Positions 53,169 through 63,554 of a stretch of 64,000 nt of DNA are shown one piece after another. Source of the stretch: Pseudomonas taetrolens (GTDB lineage Bacteria > Pseudomonadota > Gammaproteobacteria > Pseudomonadales > Pseudomonadaceae); contig NZ_LS483370.1 of assembly GCF_900475285.1 (NCBI RefSeq), positions 2,308,001 to 2,372,000 of the forward strand. The letters are read 5' to 3'. The translations under genes were made by a program, and so were the position numbers. The notes under the pieces were generated by a model that saw only the letters and a program-made list of their open reading frames with translations, searched no databases and was not told the DNA's origin. How positions within the stretch are numbered: the stretch's first letter is position 1; every line of letters starts with the position of its first letter.

Positions 53169-53189
53169 CCCAGGAACCGCCCCAAATCC

Positions 53190-53361
53190 GTAGCAGCGGT
53201 CGAGCGAAGCGAGGCCGCGTCCAACGGACATGTACACCCGGTTTTACGACGGCTGCGCCGCCGGACGCGGCCTCGTGCTACTCGACCGCTGCTACAAGGA
53301 GCCCCCACCATCTGTAGCAGCGGTCGAGCGAAGCGAGGCCGCGTCCAACGGATATGTACAC
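53190..53361. repeat. REP-type repeat cluster
   Basis: Two near-identical 48-bp copies (53190-53237 and 53314-53361) start GTAGCAGCGGTCGAGCGA and end TATGTACAC or CATGTACAC. An inverted partial copy (53263-53295) lies between them. The pattern is that of Pseudomonas intergenic REP elements. Confidence 0.8.
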
Positions 53362-53397
53362 AAGGATTTACGGCGGCTTCCGGTTCCTGGCAGCCGG

Positions 53398-53673
53398 TCA
53401 GTCGCGGTAGAACACTTGAACCAGGTGATAACCAAACTTGCTTTTGATCGGGCCGTGTACCACCCGCAGCGGTTTTTTGAAGATGATCTGATCGATCACG
53501 CCAACCATCTGACCCGGGCGTACTTCACCCAGATCGCCTCCGCGCTTGCCCGAAGGGCAGGTGGAGAATTTTTTGGCCAGCACATCGAAGGCTTCGCCCT
53601 TGGCGATGCGTTGCTTGAGTGATTCGGCTTCTTCGGCGGTTTTCACCAGAATATGGCGCGCTTGAGCTTTCAT
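53398..53673 (-). CDS. ppiC: Parvulin-type peptidyl-prolyl isomerase PpiC
   Basis: A 91-residue cytoplasmic single-domain parvulin. Typical marks: 'ARHILVKTAEEAESLKQRI', 'FSTCPSGKRGGDLGEVRPGQMV' region, and 'GPIKSKFGYHLVQV' at the end. It accelerates proline cis/trans turns during folding. Monocistronic; it ends near the REP cluster and is preceded by the histidine-kinase gene on the same strand. Confidence 0.93.
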   Translation of the reverse strand: MKAQARHILVKTAEEAESLKQRIAKGEAFDVLAKKFSTCPSGKRGGDLGEVRPGQMVGVIDQIIFKKPLRVVHGPIKSKFGYHLVQVFYRD

Positions 53674-53718
53674 GGGACCTTTACCTTGGAACTGTGGGGC
53701 GCAGTGCGAGGGCGCGGA

Positions 53719-55887
53719 TTATGCCTGAGTTTTGACTGTGATCATGTTGCGAATCATGGTGGCCAGTCTTTCGATGGAAAACGGCTTGCCGATCATGTCC
53801 ATGCCGTCATCCAGAAACCCCTGTCGCTCAGCGGCATTTTCGGTGTAGCCGGTCATGAACAACACGCTCAGCCCCGGACGATGCTGACGAGCGATTTCGG
53901 CCAGTTGCCGACCGTTCATGCCCGGCAGGCCCACGTCCGTCACCAGCAAGTCGATACGCAGCGAAGACTCCAGCAACGGCAAGGCGGTTTTCGCATCGCC
54001 CGCCTGATGCGCGGTATAACCCAGCTCATCGAGCACATTGAGCACCAGGGCCCGAACCGTCGGGTCATCCTCGACCAGCAACACACATTCGCCGGCAATG
54101 GCGCACGGGGCATCCACGCTGGGGGAAGGTTTGCGCGCCACTTGCTCCAGGCTGTGATGCCGCGGCAGGTACAGTCGCACGCAGGTACCTCTGCCGCTTT
54201 CACTGCTGATGCTGACATGCCCGCCGGACTGCTGGGCAAACCCGTAAATCATTGACAGCCCCAGGCCGGTGCCCTGGCCGATGGGCTTGGTGGTGAAAAA
54301 GGGGTCAAAGGCTTTAGCCAGGATTTGCGGGGTCATGCCCGCGCCATTGTCCCGCACCTCCAGCATCACGTAGTCACCGGCCCTGACCGGTTCCAGGGTG
54401 CTGATATCACTGCCGTCGAGGTAGCTGTTTTCGGTTCGGACCACCAGTTTTCCGCCTTCGGGCATGGCATCCCGGGCGTTGATGATCAGGTTGAGCAGGG
54501 CGCTTTCCAGCTGGCTGGTATCGGTGTTGACGGTCCAGATGTCCTTGCCCAGTTCAACGCACAGTTCGATGTGCGCGCCCTTGGTGCGCCTGAACAGCTC
54601 CTCCAGGGAACTCACCAGGTGATTAGGGTCCAGCGGCTTGCGATCCAGTGACTGACGCCGGGAGAACGCCAGTAAACGGTGGGTCAGGGCGGCCGCCCGT
54701 TGCGCGGAAGAGACCGCCGCATCGGTAAAACGGCCCACCTCGGCGCTGCGCCCGGCGGCGATATAGCGTTTCATCAGGTCGAGGCTGCCGATGATGCCCG
54801 TCAACATGTTGTTGAAATCATGGGCAATGCCCCCGGTCAACTGGCCCACGGCCTCCATCTTCTGGGCATGGCGCAGAGCGTCTTCGGCGCGTTCGCGCTC
54901 GAGCATTTCGCACTGCAACTGCTGGTTGGCTTCGGCCAGTGCCTGGGTGCGCTCAGCGACACGCTCTTCCAGGGTTTCGTTGAGGTGTAACAAGGCCTGT
55001 TCGGTTTTTTTGCGTTCGGTAATGTCCAGCGCCGCCCCCATGAAACGCTGAGCCCGACCGTCCTGGGCCGAGAAGCAACGCCCGTGGGCGAAAATCCAGC
55101 GCAGCCGGTTATCGGCCCCCAGGAGGCGGTATTCGTGAGAGAACTCGGCATTGCGGCTGACACAGCCCTTGATGGCATGGATCAGCAGCGCACGGTCTTC
55201 GGGGTGGACGCTCTGCATGTAGGCGCTGATGGGCAGTTGCCCGGAGAGCTGTGGGGCGATGCCATGCATTTGGGCAAAGCGATTGTCGGTGACAAACAGG
55301 TCCTGGTCGATGTTCCAGTCCCAGGTGCCGAGGCCGTTGGTGGCGGTGAGCGCCAGTTGCAGGCGTTCCTCGGAATCATGCTGGGCCCTGCGGCTGGCAA
55401 GTGAACGCTGACGCAACTTGATTGCCGTGCGCCTGCGCCGTGAAGTCTTGACCGCCATCATCAACAGGCCGGCTACCCGGCCTTGTTCGTCGCACACCGG
55501 GGAGAAGGTCAGGTCGAGCCATAGCTCGGTCGCATGCTGCTGATCCGGGAGCAGGAAATACTGATCGATATAGGTATGGCTTTGGCCCTGGAACACGTCC
55601 TTGAGAATGGGCTCGATGAACTCGCGGTACTCGGGCCAGCACTCGTGCACGCTCTGACCGAACGCGGCCGGGTGCTTGTCACCTGCCAGGCGGGCAAAGC
55701 CGTCGTTATACAGCTGGGTCAGTTGTGCTCCCCACAGCAGCAACATGGGCATGGGTGAGTTCATGACCACTTGCGCGCAGGTGCGCAAACTCTGTGGCCA
55801 GTGCGCCATTTCGCCCAAGGGGTTGCGTTTCCAGTCCAGGCGCTGGGCCAGCGTGGCGAACGATTCGGTGGAAAATGCAGCGCTCAT
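53719..55887 (-). CDS. PAS-containing hybrid histidine kinase
   Basis: A 722-residue cytoplasmic sensor kinase without transmembrane helices. Two PAS-type domains (about 35-150 and 170-295), a HisKA domain with H356 in '[14 protein letters not shown]', a HATPase ('[16 protein letters not shown]', 'GTGLGLSM') and a C-terminal receiver with the acidic pair 'VEDDPTVRA' and phospho-acceptor in '[16 protein letters not shown]'. Start at 55887 with AGGACA upstream. The response partner is not in the window; signal unknown. Confidence 0.9.
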   Translation of the reverse strand: MSAAFSTESFATLAQRLDWKRNPLGEMAHWPQSLRTCAQVVMNSPMPMLLLWGAQLTQLYNDGFARLAGDKHPAAFGQSVHECWPEYREFIEPILKDVFQGQSHTYIDQYFLLPDQQHATELWLDLTFSPVCDEQGRVAGLLMMAVKTSRRRRTAIKLRQRSLASRRAQHDSEERLQLALTATNGLGTWDWNIDQDLFVTDNRFAQMHGIAPQLSGQLPISAYMQSVHPEDRALLIHAIKGCVSRNAEFSHEYRLLGADNRLRWIFAHGRCFSAQDGRAQRFMGAALDITERKKTEQALLHLNETLEERVAERTQALAEANQQLQCEMLERERAEDALRHAQKMEAVGQLTGGIAHDFNNMLTGIIGSLDLMKRYIAAGRSAEVGRFTDAAVSSAQRAAALTHRLLAFSRRQSLDRKPLDPNHLVSSLEELFRRTKGAHIELCVELGKDIWTVNTDTSQLESALLNLIINARDAMPEGGKLVVRTENSYLDGSDISTLEPVRAGDYVMLEVRDNGAGMTPQILAKAFDPFFTTKPIGQGTGLGLSMIYGFAQQSGGHVSISSESGRGTCVRLYLPRHHSLEQVARKPSPSVDAPCAIAGECVLLVEDDPTVRALVLNVLDELGYTAHQAGDAKTALPLLESSLRIDLLVTDVGLPGMNGRQLAEIARQHRPGLSVLFMTGYTENAAERQGFLDDGMDMIGKPFSIERLATMIRNMITVKTQA

Positions 55888-56127
55888 GGGGGTGTCCTGA
55901 GTGTGAATCAACGCGTGAGGCTATTTAAGGCCGGATGCAGTTGCAAGGTTATCAATGATGTTTCACCGACCGTCGCTTGCCTGCGACTAAGGTCGAATGA
56001 GGCACAAGCTTAGCCTTTCGTACAATTGCGGCCCTTTTTGATCTGAAGGTACGCCCTTGCGTGTTTAGCCTGGGACGAACCTTCAGTCGGTTTAGATTCG
56101 CCAATGATTCGCTGCTGGAGCTTGTTC

Positions 56128-57429
56128 ATGGTTGTTCCTTTTTCGCGGCTGTCCCGGCGCCGGATCGCGCACTTCAGTGCGCTGGTAATGTGTGGCGGGT
56201 TTGCCGCACAGTCACAGGCTGGCGGCTTTATTGAAGACAGCAGTGCCAAGCTGGAAGCGCGTACGGTGTACTTCAATCGCGACTTCCGGGATGGCAGCAG
56301 TTCGAGTCCGCAAGGCGCCTCCAAGCGCGATGAGACGGCCCAGGGGTTTATCCTCAACCTGCAATCGGGTTACACCGAAGGCACCGTCGGGTTCGGGCTC
56401 GATGCGCTGGGCATGCTCGGCCTGAAACTGGACTCCAGTCCTGCCGACAGCAACAGCGGCCTGCTGCCTTCGACGGGCAGTGACCCGCGTCGTTCCAAGG
56501 ATCAATACGCCAAGTTTGGCCTGACCGCAAAAATGCGCGTGTCCGACACGGTGCTCAAGTACGGCGCGTTGCTGCCCGACCTGCCGCTGCTCAAATACAA
56601 CGACGGTCGTTTGTTGCCGAACATGTTCAATGGCGCCCTGTTGGTGTCCAGGGAAATCAAGGACCTGACGTTCACCGCCTCGCGCCTTGACCGCTACACC
56701 GCCCGGGACTCCACCGACTCCCAGGACCTGCGCCTGAACTGCAAGAACAAGCGTTATGCCTGCAATATCACCTCGGATCAGTTCAACCTGTATGGCCTGG
56801 ACTACAAGGTGAATGAACACCTGACCGCGCAGTATCACTACGCCGAACTGGAAGACATCTACCGCCAGCAATTCGTCGGTCTGCTGGCCAGTCACCCGGT
56901 CGGCCCGGGCAAGCTCTCGGCCGATGTACGCGTGCTGAAAAGTGATGACGCCGGCTCGGCCAAGGCCAATGCCATTGATAACCGCGCGCTGGGCGCCATG
57001 CTTGCCTACTCCTTGGGCGGCCACAAGGTCAGCGCCGGCTGGCAGCGCATGAACGGCGACACGTCCATGCCTTACCTGGATGGCAGCAACCCTTATCTGG
57101 TGAACTACCTGCAGGTCAACGACTTTGCCAACGCCCAGGAGCGTTCATGGCAGCTGCGTTACGACTATGACTTCAAGGCCATGGGCATTGACGGCTTGTC
57201 CTTCATGACCCGCTACGTGAACGGTGATCACATCAAAGTGGCAGGCAGCGCCGAAGAAGGCAAAGAGTGGGAACGTGACAGCGAGGTCAAATACATCGTG
57301 CAAAGCGGCACGTTCAAGGATGTCAGCCTGCGTTTCCGTAACGCGACCTACCGCACCAACTACGAGAAATTCGCCCGAGATGTCGATGAAACCCGCCTGA
57401 TCGTCAGCTACAACCTGTCGATTTGGTAA
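56128..57429 (+). CDS. OprD-family outer-membrane porin
   Basis: A 433-residue porin with signal peptide (about 30 residues: MVVPFSRLSRRRIAHFSALV...) ending near 'QSQAGGF' and the OprD marker 'IEDSSAKLEARTVYFNRDF'. The C-terminus ends in 'SYNLSIW'. Start at 56128 with GGAG seven bases upstream. It lies between a kinase and the mannitol operon, oriented away from both, so its substrate is not obvious; it is not clearly part of the mtl operon. Confidence 0.9.
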   Translation: MVVPFSRLSRRRIAHFSALVMCGGFAAQSQAGGFIEDSSAKLEARTVYFNRDFRDGSSSSPQGASKRDETAQGFILNLQSGYTEGTVGFGLDALGMLGLKLDSSPADSNSGLLPSTGSDPRRSKDQYAKFGLTAKMRVSDTVLKYGALLPDLPLLKYNDGRLLPNMFNGALLVSREIKDLTFTASRLDRYTARDSTDSQDLRLNCKNKRYACNITSDQFNLYGLDYKVNEHLTAQYHYAELEDIYRQQFVGLLASHPVGPGKLSADVRVLKSDDAGSAKANAIDNRALGAMLAYSLGGHKVSAGWQRMNGDTSMPYLDGSNPYLVNYLQVNDFANAQERSWQLRYDYDFKAMGIDGLSFMTRYVNGDHIKVAGSAEEGKEWERDSEVKYIVQSGTFKDVSLRFRNATYRTNYEKFARDVDETRLIVSYNLSIW

Positions 57430-57443
57430 GGCTGCTCCGTTAA

Positions 57444-57526
57444 CCCTGTAGCCGCTGCCGCAGGCTGCGATATCAGAAACAGGGTCGCTACGTAACCCCT
57501 CGCTGCCTGCAGCCGAGGCTACAGGG
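57444..57526. repeat. REP-like inverted pair
   Basis: CCCTGTAGCCGCTGCCGCAG (57444-) faces an imperfect complement ending GAGGCTACAGGG (57526). It lies between the converging OprD and mtlZ genes and may act as a hairpin 3' end for both. Confidence 0.7.
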
Positions 57527-57540
57527 CAGCTATGGTGCCT

Positions 57541-58479
57541 TTAGAGCAATTGCTGGCGGTAGGGCAGATCCGGGCCGGTTTTGCTGCAGGTGAGCGCTGC
57601 GGCGCGGGTGGCGAAATCGAGCAGGGCGTCTATTCCGGATTTGCTCAGCTGTTGCAAACCGTCGATGGAGTCCAGGCCCTGTTCCGTCAGCCAGGCGATC
57701 AGCGCCGCCTGAAAGGTATCGCCCGCGCCCACGGTGTCGGCGACCTTCACTGGCTGTGCCGCCACCGACCACTGGCCGTGCGCCCGGCTGAACACCTGTA
57801 CGCCCTGAGCACCTTGCGTCAAGAACACCAGTTGGCAACGCTGGCTTAACCAGGATCGGGCAATCTGCTGCGGGTCCTGCTCCGGGTACAGCAGCTCAAG
57901 GTCTTCATCGCTGACCTTGATCACATCGGCATAAGGGATCAACTGATTGATCCGCTGGCGCCACACCTCGATATCCGGCTCAGGGTTGAGGCGTACATTG
58001 GGGTCGAGGCTGATCAGTCGATGTCCGCTTTCCCGCTTGACCAATGCCAGCAACGTATCGGCAATCGGCTGGACCACCAACGAAAAAGACCCGACATGGA
58101 TTCCGCGTACCTCGGGGCCAAGCTCCGGGATGTGATGGGGCTGCAGTTGCCGGTCGGCACAGCCTTCGCCCCGAAAGCTGTAGGCCGGTGAGCCGCTGGC
58201 GTCCAGCGCGACCATGGCCAGGGTCGTGGGCGCATCGACGTCCAGCTGGTAGCGGTCACTGACACCTTCATCGGCCAGTACCTGCTTCAGGCGCCTGCCC
58301 AGGTAGTCGGTGGACAGTCCGGCAAACAGCGCCGTCTCGACCCCCAGCCGACGCAAACCCACTGCCACATTGAACGGCGAGCCTCCGGCAAGCGCCTTGA
58401 AGTCCACTTGGTTGCCTTGGCCGTTGCAGTTGGCCGGGGCAAAAAAATCAAACAATGCTTCTCCACATACCAGATACAT
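57541..58479 (-). CDS. mtlZ: Fructokinase (PfkB family), last gene of the mannitol operon
   Basis: A 312-residue PfkB kinase. N-terminal 'VCGEALFDFFAP', 'GGSPFNVAVGLRRLGVE' and the C-terminal PfkB signature 'DTVGAGDTFQAALIAWL' whose Asp is the catalytic base. It phosphorylates the fructose made by mannitol dehydrogenase. ATG at 58479 is used; an overlapping GTG at 58488 (GTGA with the mtlY stop) is a real alternative. Order and function fit the P. fluorescens mtlZ gene. Confidence 0.88.
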   Translation of the reverse strand: MYLVCGEALFDFFAPANCNGQGNQVDFKALAGGSPFNVAVGLRRLGVETALFAGLSTDYLGRRLKQVLADEGVSDRYQLDVDAPTTLAMVALDASGSPAYSFRGEGCADRQLQPHHIPELGPEVRGIHVGSFSLVVQPIADTLLALVKRESGHRLISLDPNVRLNPEPDIEVWRQRINQLIPYADVIKVSDEDLELLYPEQDPQQIARSWLSQRCQLVFLTQGAQGVQVFSRAHGQWSVAAQPVKVADTVGAGDTFQAALIAWLTEQGLDSIDGLQQLSKSGIDALLDFATRAAALTCSKTGPDLPYRQQLL

Positions 58480-58484
58480 AGCAC

Positions 58485-59966
58485 TCACTCGGTTAAGGCC
58501 GCGACCTGTTGACGGTAGCGGTGATAGGCCGCTTCATAGGCCGTGACATGGTTGGCATCGGGCCGGGTTTCACTGCTCGGATCGAGCCGCACACAGCGCT
58601 GACTGAGTTCCGTCAGGGGCTGGCCGCTGACACACCATGCGGCCTGGATCGCCGCGCCCAATGCGGCGGCTTCGCTTTGTTCGGTGCAGATGACCGGGGT
58701 GTTCATGATATCCGCCACCATCTGGCGCCATAACGGGCTTTTCGAACCGCCGCCCACCAGGCGGATGGTGTGGCTTTGCAAACCATTGCGACGCAGCAGG
58801 TCCAGACCGTAGCGCAAGCCGAACGTAGTGCCTTCAAGCGTCGCCCGGCACAGGTTGGCCTGAGTCAGATTGCCCAGTGTCAGGCCCTGAAAGCTGCCAG
58901 TGGCCGCAGGCAAGGGGGGCACCCGTTCACCATTGAGAAACGGCAGCAGGCTCACCCCTTCAGCCCCGATCGGGGCCTGGCTGGCCAACTGGTTGAAGAC
59001 CTCCAGCGACAGCCCGAACAGTTCCCGCACGGCGCCCGTGACATTGGTCAGGTTTAGGGTACAGATCAAGGGCAACCAACCGCCACTGGACGAGCAGAAA
59101 CTGGCCACCGCAGGGTCGGGGCTGACGTGTGGCTGCGGCTCGAAGGCATACAGCGTTCCCGAGGAGCCCAGGCTCATGGTGATGATCCCCGGCTCGATAT
59201 TGCCGGTGCCGATGGCCCCCAGCATATTGTCACCCCCTCCGCTGGACACCACGGCCCCGGGATTCAGATCCAGCAGGCGGGCAACCTCCGGACGCAGCGT
59301 ACCGACCGCAGCGTGGGCTTCGATCAGGCCCGGGAGCGCCCGTTCAAGGTGTCCGGCAGGGTCGATATGGCGCAGGATGTCGAGGTCCCACTGGCGGGTC
59401 CGGACATTGAAATAACCGGTGCCGGACGCATCGCCGTATTCGCTGCAGTAACGGCCGGTCAGCCAGTAATTGAGATAGTCATGGGGCAGCAGGATATGCG
59501 CGACTTGCTCGAATACCTGGGGATGCTGCTGTCGGGTCCAGAGCAGCTTGGACACGGTGTAGCCCGGAGCGATCACCAGCCCCAGGCGTTCCAGTGAACC
59601 GGCTTCACCGCCCAGCCAGTCCAGCAGTTGCCGGTTTTGCGGGGTGGACTCGGTATCGCACCACAGCTTGGCCGGACGCAGCACTTCACCGTGTTCATCC
59701 AGCAGCACCAGCCCGTGCTGCTGGGCGCAAACCCCTACGCCGCGGATCTGCTGGCCGCTGACCCCGGCCTGCGCCAGCGCTTGTGCCGTGGCCAGCTTCA
59801 GGGCTTGCAGCCATTGCTCGGGCTCTTGTTCGCGGCGACCGTGATCGCCCTGGATCAACGTGTGCGGGGCCGAGCCCAGTCCCAGAACGTGTCCGGACTG
59901 GCTGTCGAGCACCAGGGCCTTAGTGCCCTGAGTGCCGCAATCGATACCGAGGAACAGGTTACTCAT
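58485..59966 (-). CDS. mtlY: Xylulokinase of the mannitol operon
   Basis: A 493-residue FGGY kinase: 'LFLGIDCGTQGTKALVLDSQ' (ATP/phosphate motif) at the start, and 'GVCAQQHGLVLLD', 'RLVGGGSKSPLWRQMVADIM' near the C-terminus, typical of xylulose kinases. It phosphorylates D-xylulose, the product of D-arabitol oxidation by mannitol dehydrogenase. The name follows the P. fluorescens mtl operon; xylB is the general name. Confidence 0.9.
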   Translation of the reverse strand: MSNLFLGIDCGTQGTKALVLDSQSGHVLGLGSAPHTLIQGDHGRREQEPEQWLQALKLATAQALAQAGVSGQQIRGVGVCAQQHGLVLLDEHGEVLRPAKLWCDTESTPQNRQLLDWLGGEAGSLERLGLVIAPGYTVSKLLWTRQQHPQVFEQVAHILLPHDYLNYWLTGRYCSEYGDASGTGYFNVRTRQWDLDILRHIDPAGHLERALPGLIEAHAAVGTLRPEVARLLDLNPGAVVSSGGGDNMLGAIGTGNIEPGIITMSLGSSGTLYAFEPQPHVSPDPAVASFCSSSGGWLPLICTLNLTNVTGAVRELFGLSLEVFNQLASQAPIGAEGVSLLPFLNGERVPPLPAATGSFQGLTLGNLTQANLCRATLEGTTFGLRYGLDLLRRNGLQSHTIRLVGGGSKSPLWRQMVADIMNTPVICTEQSEAAALGAAIQAAWCVSGQPLTELSQRCVRLDPSSETRPDANHVTAYEAAYHRYRQQVAALTE

Positions 59967-60062
59967 CAGGAGTCAGCCTTATTCAAATCAACATCAAAAT
60001 CCCCCTCAGCGAACCCGCTTCTGGCGCGAGAAGGGGCCGCTCGGGGGGGCGTGCAGAGCGGG

Positions 60063-61538
60063 TTACAGGCTCGCCAGTTTTTCCAGAGTGCCACTGACAC
60101 CGGTTTCGCGCAGGCTGTTCAGGCACCACTCGAATGCGGCGACGAACTCGGCCGATTGCGGAATGAGAGTGCCGAAGATGGCTTCGACTGCCAACAGGCG
60201 CTGAACGATCAGGCTGTCGTCGGCCACCAGCGCCTGACAGAACGCGGCCCTGGGGTCGGGGATGGCGTAGGTCTGGCCATTTTCATCCACCCCTTTGAGG
60301 TACAGCGCCCAGGCTGCCACGACCAGGGCAGCGCGTTTCAATTCGCGGCCTTCAGTAATCAGGCGATTGAGGGTCGGCACCGTGAATTTGGGGAACTTCG
60401 ATGAGCCGTCGGAGCATACCCGTTCCAACTGGTCGGCAATCGCCTGATTGGAGAAGCGCTGCACCAGAGTGTTTTTATATGCCGTGAGGTCAATGCCGGG
60501 GACCGCTGCCAGTTGCGGTGTGACATCGATGTCCATGTAGGCCCGCATGTACGCCACAAACAACGGGTCGTTCATGGTTTCGTGGACGAAGCGGTAGCCT
60601 TTGAGGAAACCCAGGTACGTCAGCGCCAGATGACTGCCATTGAGCAGTTTGATTTTCATCTCTTCATAGGGCGTAACGTCATCGGTCAGCTGTACGCCCA
60701 CCAGCTCCCAGGCGGGGCGGCCATTGACGAAGTTGTCTTCCAGCACCCATTGAACAAATGGCTCGCACACCACCGGCCATGCATCGTCGATCCCGAATTG
60801 GTCGTGCAGCTGCAGGCGATGGGCGTTGCTGGTCATGGGGGTGATGCGGTCGACCATGGCGTTGGGGAAGCTGACATGGTCTGCAATCCAGTCATACAGG
60901 TGCGCATCGCTCAACGCGGCGTAGGCGAGCAAGGCTTTGCGCGCCACGCGACCGTTATGTGGCAGGTTATCGCAGGACATTACGGTGAAGGCGGGGGTGC
61001 CCGAAGCCCGGCGCTGGGCGAGGGCAGCACAGAGCACGCCAAATACCGTCCTTGGTGTCCTCGGGTGCGCCAGATCGTACTGGATGGTGGGCAGATGAGC
61101 CATGAATTCGCCGCTGCTGTCTTCGATGCAGTAGCCACCTTCGGTGATGGTCAGCGAGACAATACGAATCCCGGGGCTGGCGAGTGTGTCGATCACCCTC
61201 TGAATCCCTTCCTCCACCAACAGCATGTCCGTGAGCGAGCCAATGATGCGGCTTTGGCTGTCGTCTCCGTCGTCCAGTTCAAACAAGGTGTAGAGATAAT
61301 CCTGCTCCGCCAGGTCATCGCGGACCTTGCGGTCTTCTGGCCGCAGGCCGATTCCGCAGATACTCCAGTCCAGATCGCGTCCCTGATTCAGCAGAGCGTC
61401 GGTGTAGTACGCCTGGTGAGCGCGATGGAACCCGCCTACACCGATGTGGGCAATCCCGTGGCGGGTATCGCGCGCAAGGTAGGCGGGTTTGGCCACTTTG
61501 TCCGTCAGGTTGTCGAGGTTATGGCGATTTAACTTCAT
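60063..61538 (-). CDS. mtlD: Mannitol 2-dehydrogenase
   Basis: A 491-residue polyol dehydrogenase of the long-chain family. The catalytic residues match the numbering known for the P. fluorescens enzyme: N191 ('SCDNLPHN'), K295, N300 and H303 in 'KIKLLNGSHLAL'. The NAD motif 'HIGVGGFHRAHQAYY' starts at residue 31. It oxidises mannitol to fructose, and also D-arabitol and sorbitol. Located between the ABC ATPase and xylulokinase genes. Confidence 0.94.
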   Translation of the reverse strand: MKLNRHNLDNLTDKVAKPAYLARDTRHGIAHIGVGGFHRAHQAYYTDALLNQGRDLDWSICGIGLRPEDRKVRDDLAEQDYLYTLFELDDGDDSQSRIIGSLTDMLLVEEGIQRVIDTLASPGIRIVSLTITEGGYCIEDSSGEFMAHLPTIQYDLAHPRTPRTVFGVLCAALAQRRASGTPAFTVMSCDNLPHNGRVARKALLAYAALSDAHLYDWIADHVSFPNAMVDRITPMTSNAHRLQLHDQFGIDDAWPVVCEPFVQWVLEDNFVNGRPAWELVGVQLTDDVTPYEEMKIKLLNGSHLALTYLGFLKGYRFVHETMNDPLFVAYMRAYMDIDVTPQLAAVPGIDLTAYKNTLVQRFSNQAIADQLERVCSDGSSKFPKFTVPTLNRLITEGRELKRAALVVAAWALYLKGVDENGQTYAIPDPRAAFCQALVADDSLIVQRLLAVEAIFGTLIPQSAEFVAAFEWCLNSLRETGVSGTLEKLASL

Positions 61539-61568
61539 GGTTTCGCTCTCAGGAAACGATCGTATGCG

Positions 61569-62673
61569 TCAGGCTGCAGCGCGCAGTGGACGGGTGATGG
61601 CCAGTCCTTGTGCATCAAATAAATGGCAGTGTTCAGGGTCCAGATGCAATTGCAGCTGTTCGCCATACTGGCTGGCCATGTCGCCACGGATCCGCAGGGT
61701 CAGGGGTTCACCGCTGGCGGTGATCACATGGCAAAAGGTGTCGCTGCCCAGGCGCTCACCAACATCGGCGGTGACGGCCAGGGTGCAGTCCCCTGGCCTG
61801 GCCAGGTTCAGGTGCTCGGGACGAATGCCCAGGGTCACGGCGCTGCCGAGGCTCAGCGAGGCGCCGCTCAGGGGCAGTTGAATGCGGGTCCCTGCGTCCA
61901 GTTCGACTTCGCAGCCCAGGGTATCGAGGCGGCTGACCTTGCCTTTGAGGAAACCCATTTTCGGCGTGCCGAGAAAAGCCCGCGACAAACAGGTTGGCCG
62001 GCTGGTGATACAGCTCCAGCGGGGAGCCGACCTGTTCGACTTTGCCGGCATTGAGCACCACCACCTTGTCGGCCAGGGTCATGGCTTCTACCTGGTCATG
62101 GGTCACGTAGATCATCGTCGCTTGCAGCTCTTTGTGCAGGCGCGCCAGTTCCAGGCGCATTTGTACCCGCAGCGCAGCATCGAGGTTGGACAGCGGTTCG
62201 TCGAACAGGAAAATTTTCGGGTTGCGTACAATGGCCCGGCCAATGGCTACACGCTGACGCTGTCCGCCGGACAAATGCTTGGGTTTGCGCTCCAGCAGCG
62301 GCGCCAGCTCAAGAATCCGCGCCGCTTCGTTGACCTTTTTCTCGATCTCGACTTTTGGGACGCCCGCCAGGTCGAGGGCAAACGACATGTTTTTGCGCAC
62401 GCTCATGTGCGGGTACAAGGCGTAAGTCTGAAACACCATCGCCAGGTCGCGTTTGGCCGGGCTGACCTCGGTGATGTCGCGACCGTCCAGCTCAATGGTG
62501 CCGTCGCTGACTTCTTCGAGCCCGGCGATCAGCCGCAGCAGCGTGGACTTGCCGCAGCCCGACGGCCCGACAAATACCACGAACTCGCGGTCATTCACTT
62601 CAAGGTCGATCCCTTTGATGATCGAAAAGCCTTCAAAACCCTTTTGCAAATTCTTGATCTTCAGGTTGGCCAT
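61569..62673 (-). pseudogene. mtlK: ABC transporter ATPase MtlK with a one-base frameshift
   Basis: The frame from 62673 (GGAGG upstream of the ATG) encodes a UgpC/MalK-type ATPase: Walker A '[13 protein letters not shown]', signature '[15 protein letters not shown]', Walker B '[13 protein letters not shown]', H-loop '[11 protein letters not shown]'. It breaks at an A4 run (61973-61976, plus strand): after 'NLFVAGF' the correct continuation ('[20 protein letters not shown]', down to 61569) is in another frame. One base less there would restore a protein of about 367 residues, the family norm. Either a fresh mutation or a sequencing error; the rest of both halves is intact. Confidence 0.85.
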
Positions 62674-62713
62674 GGTGGGCCTCCAATCGTTGTGTTCATG
62701 AAGTGAGCGCGGG

Positions 62714-63544
<831 letters not shown>

Positions 63545-63554
63545 GGCGCGGCCC

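Noticed and set aside
53190..53361. Repeats near ppiC as a CRISPR array
   Set aside because: Only two direct copies with one inverted copy between them, and the sequence is a known style of REP element.
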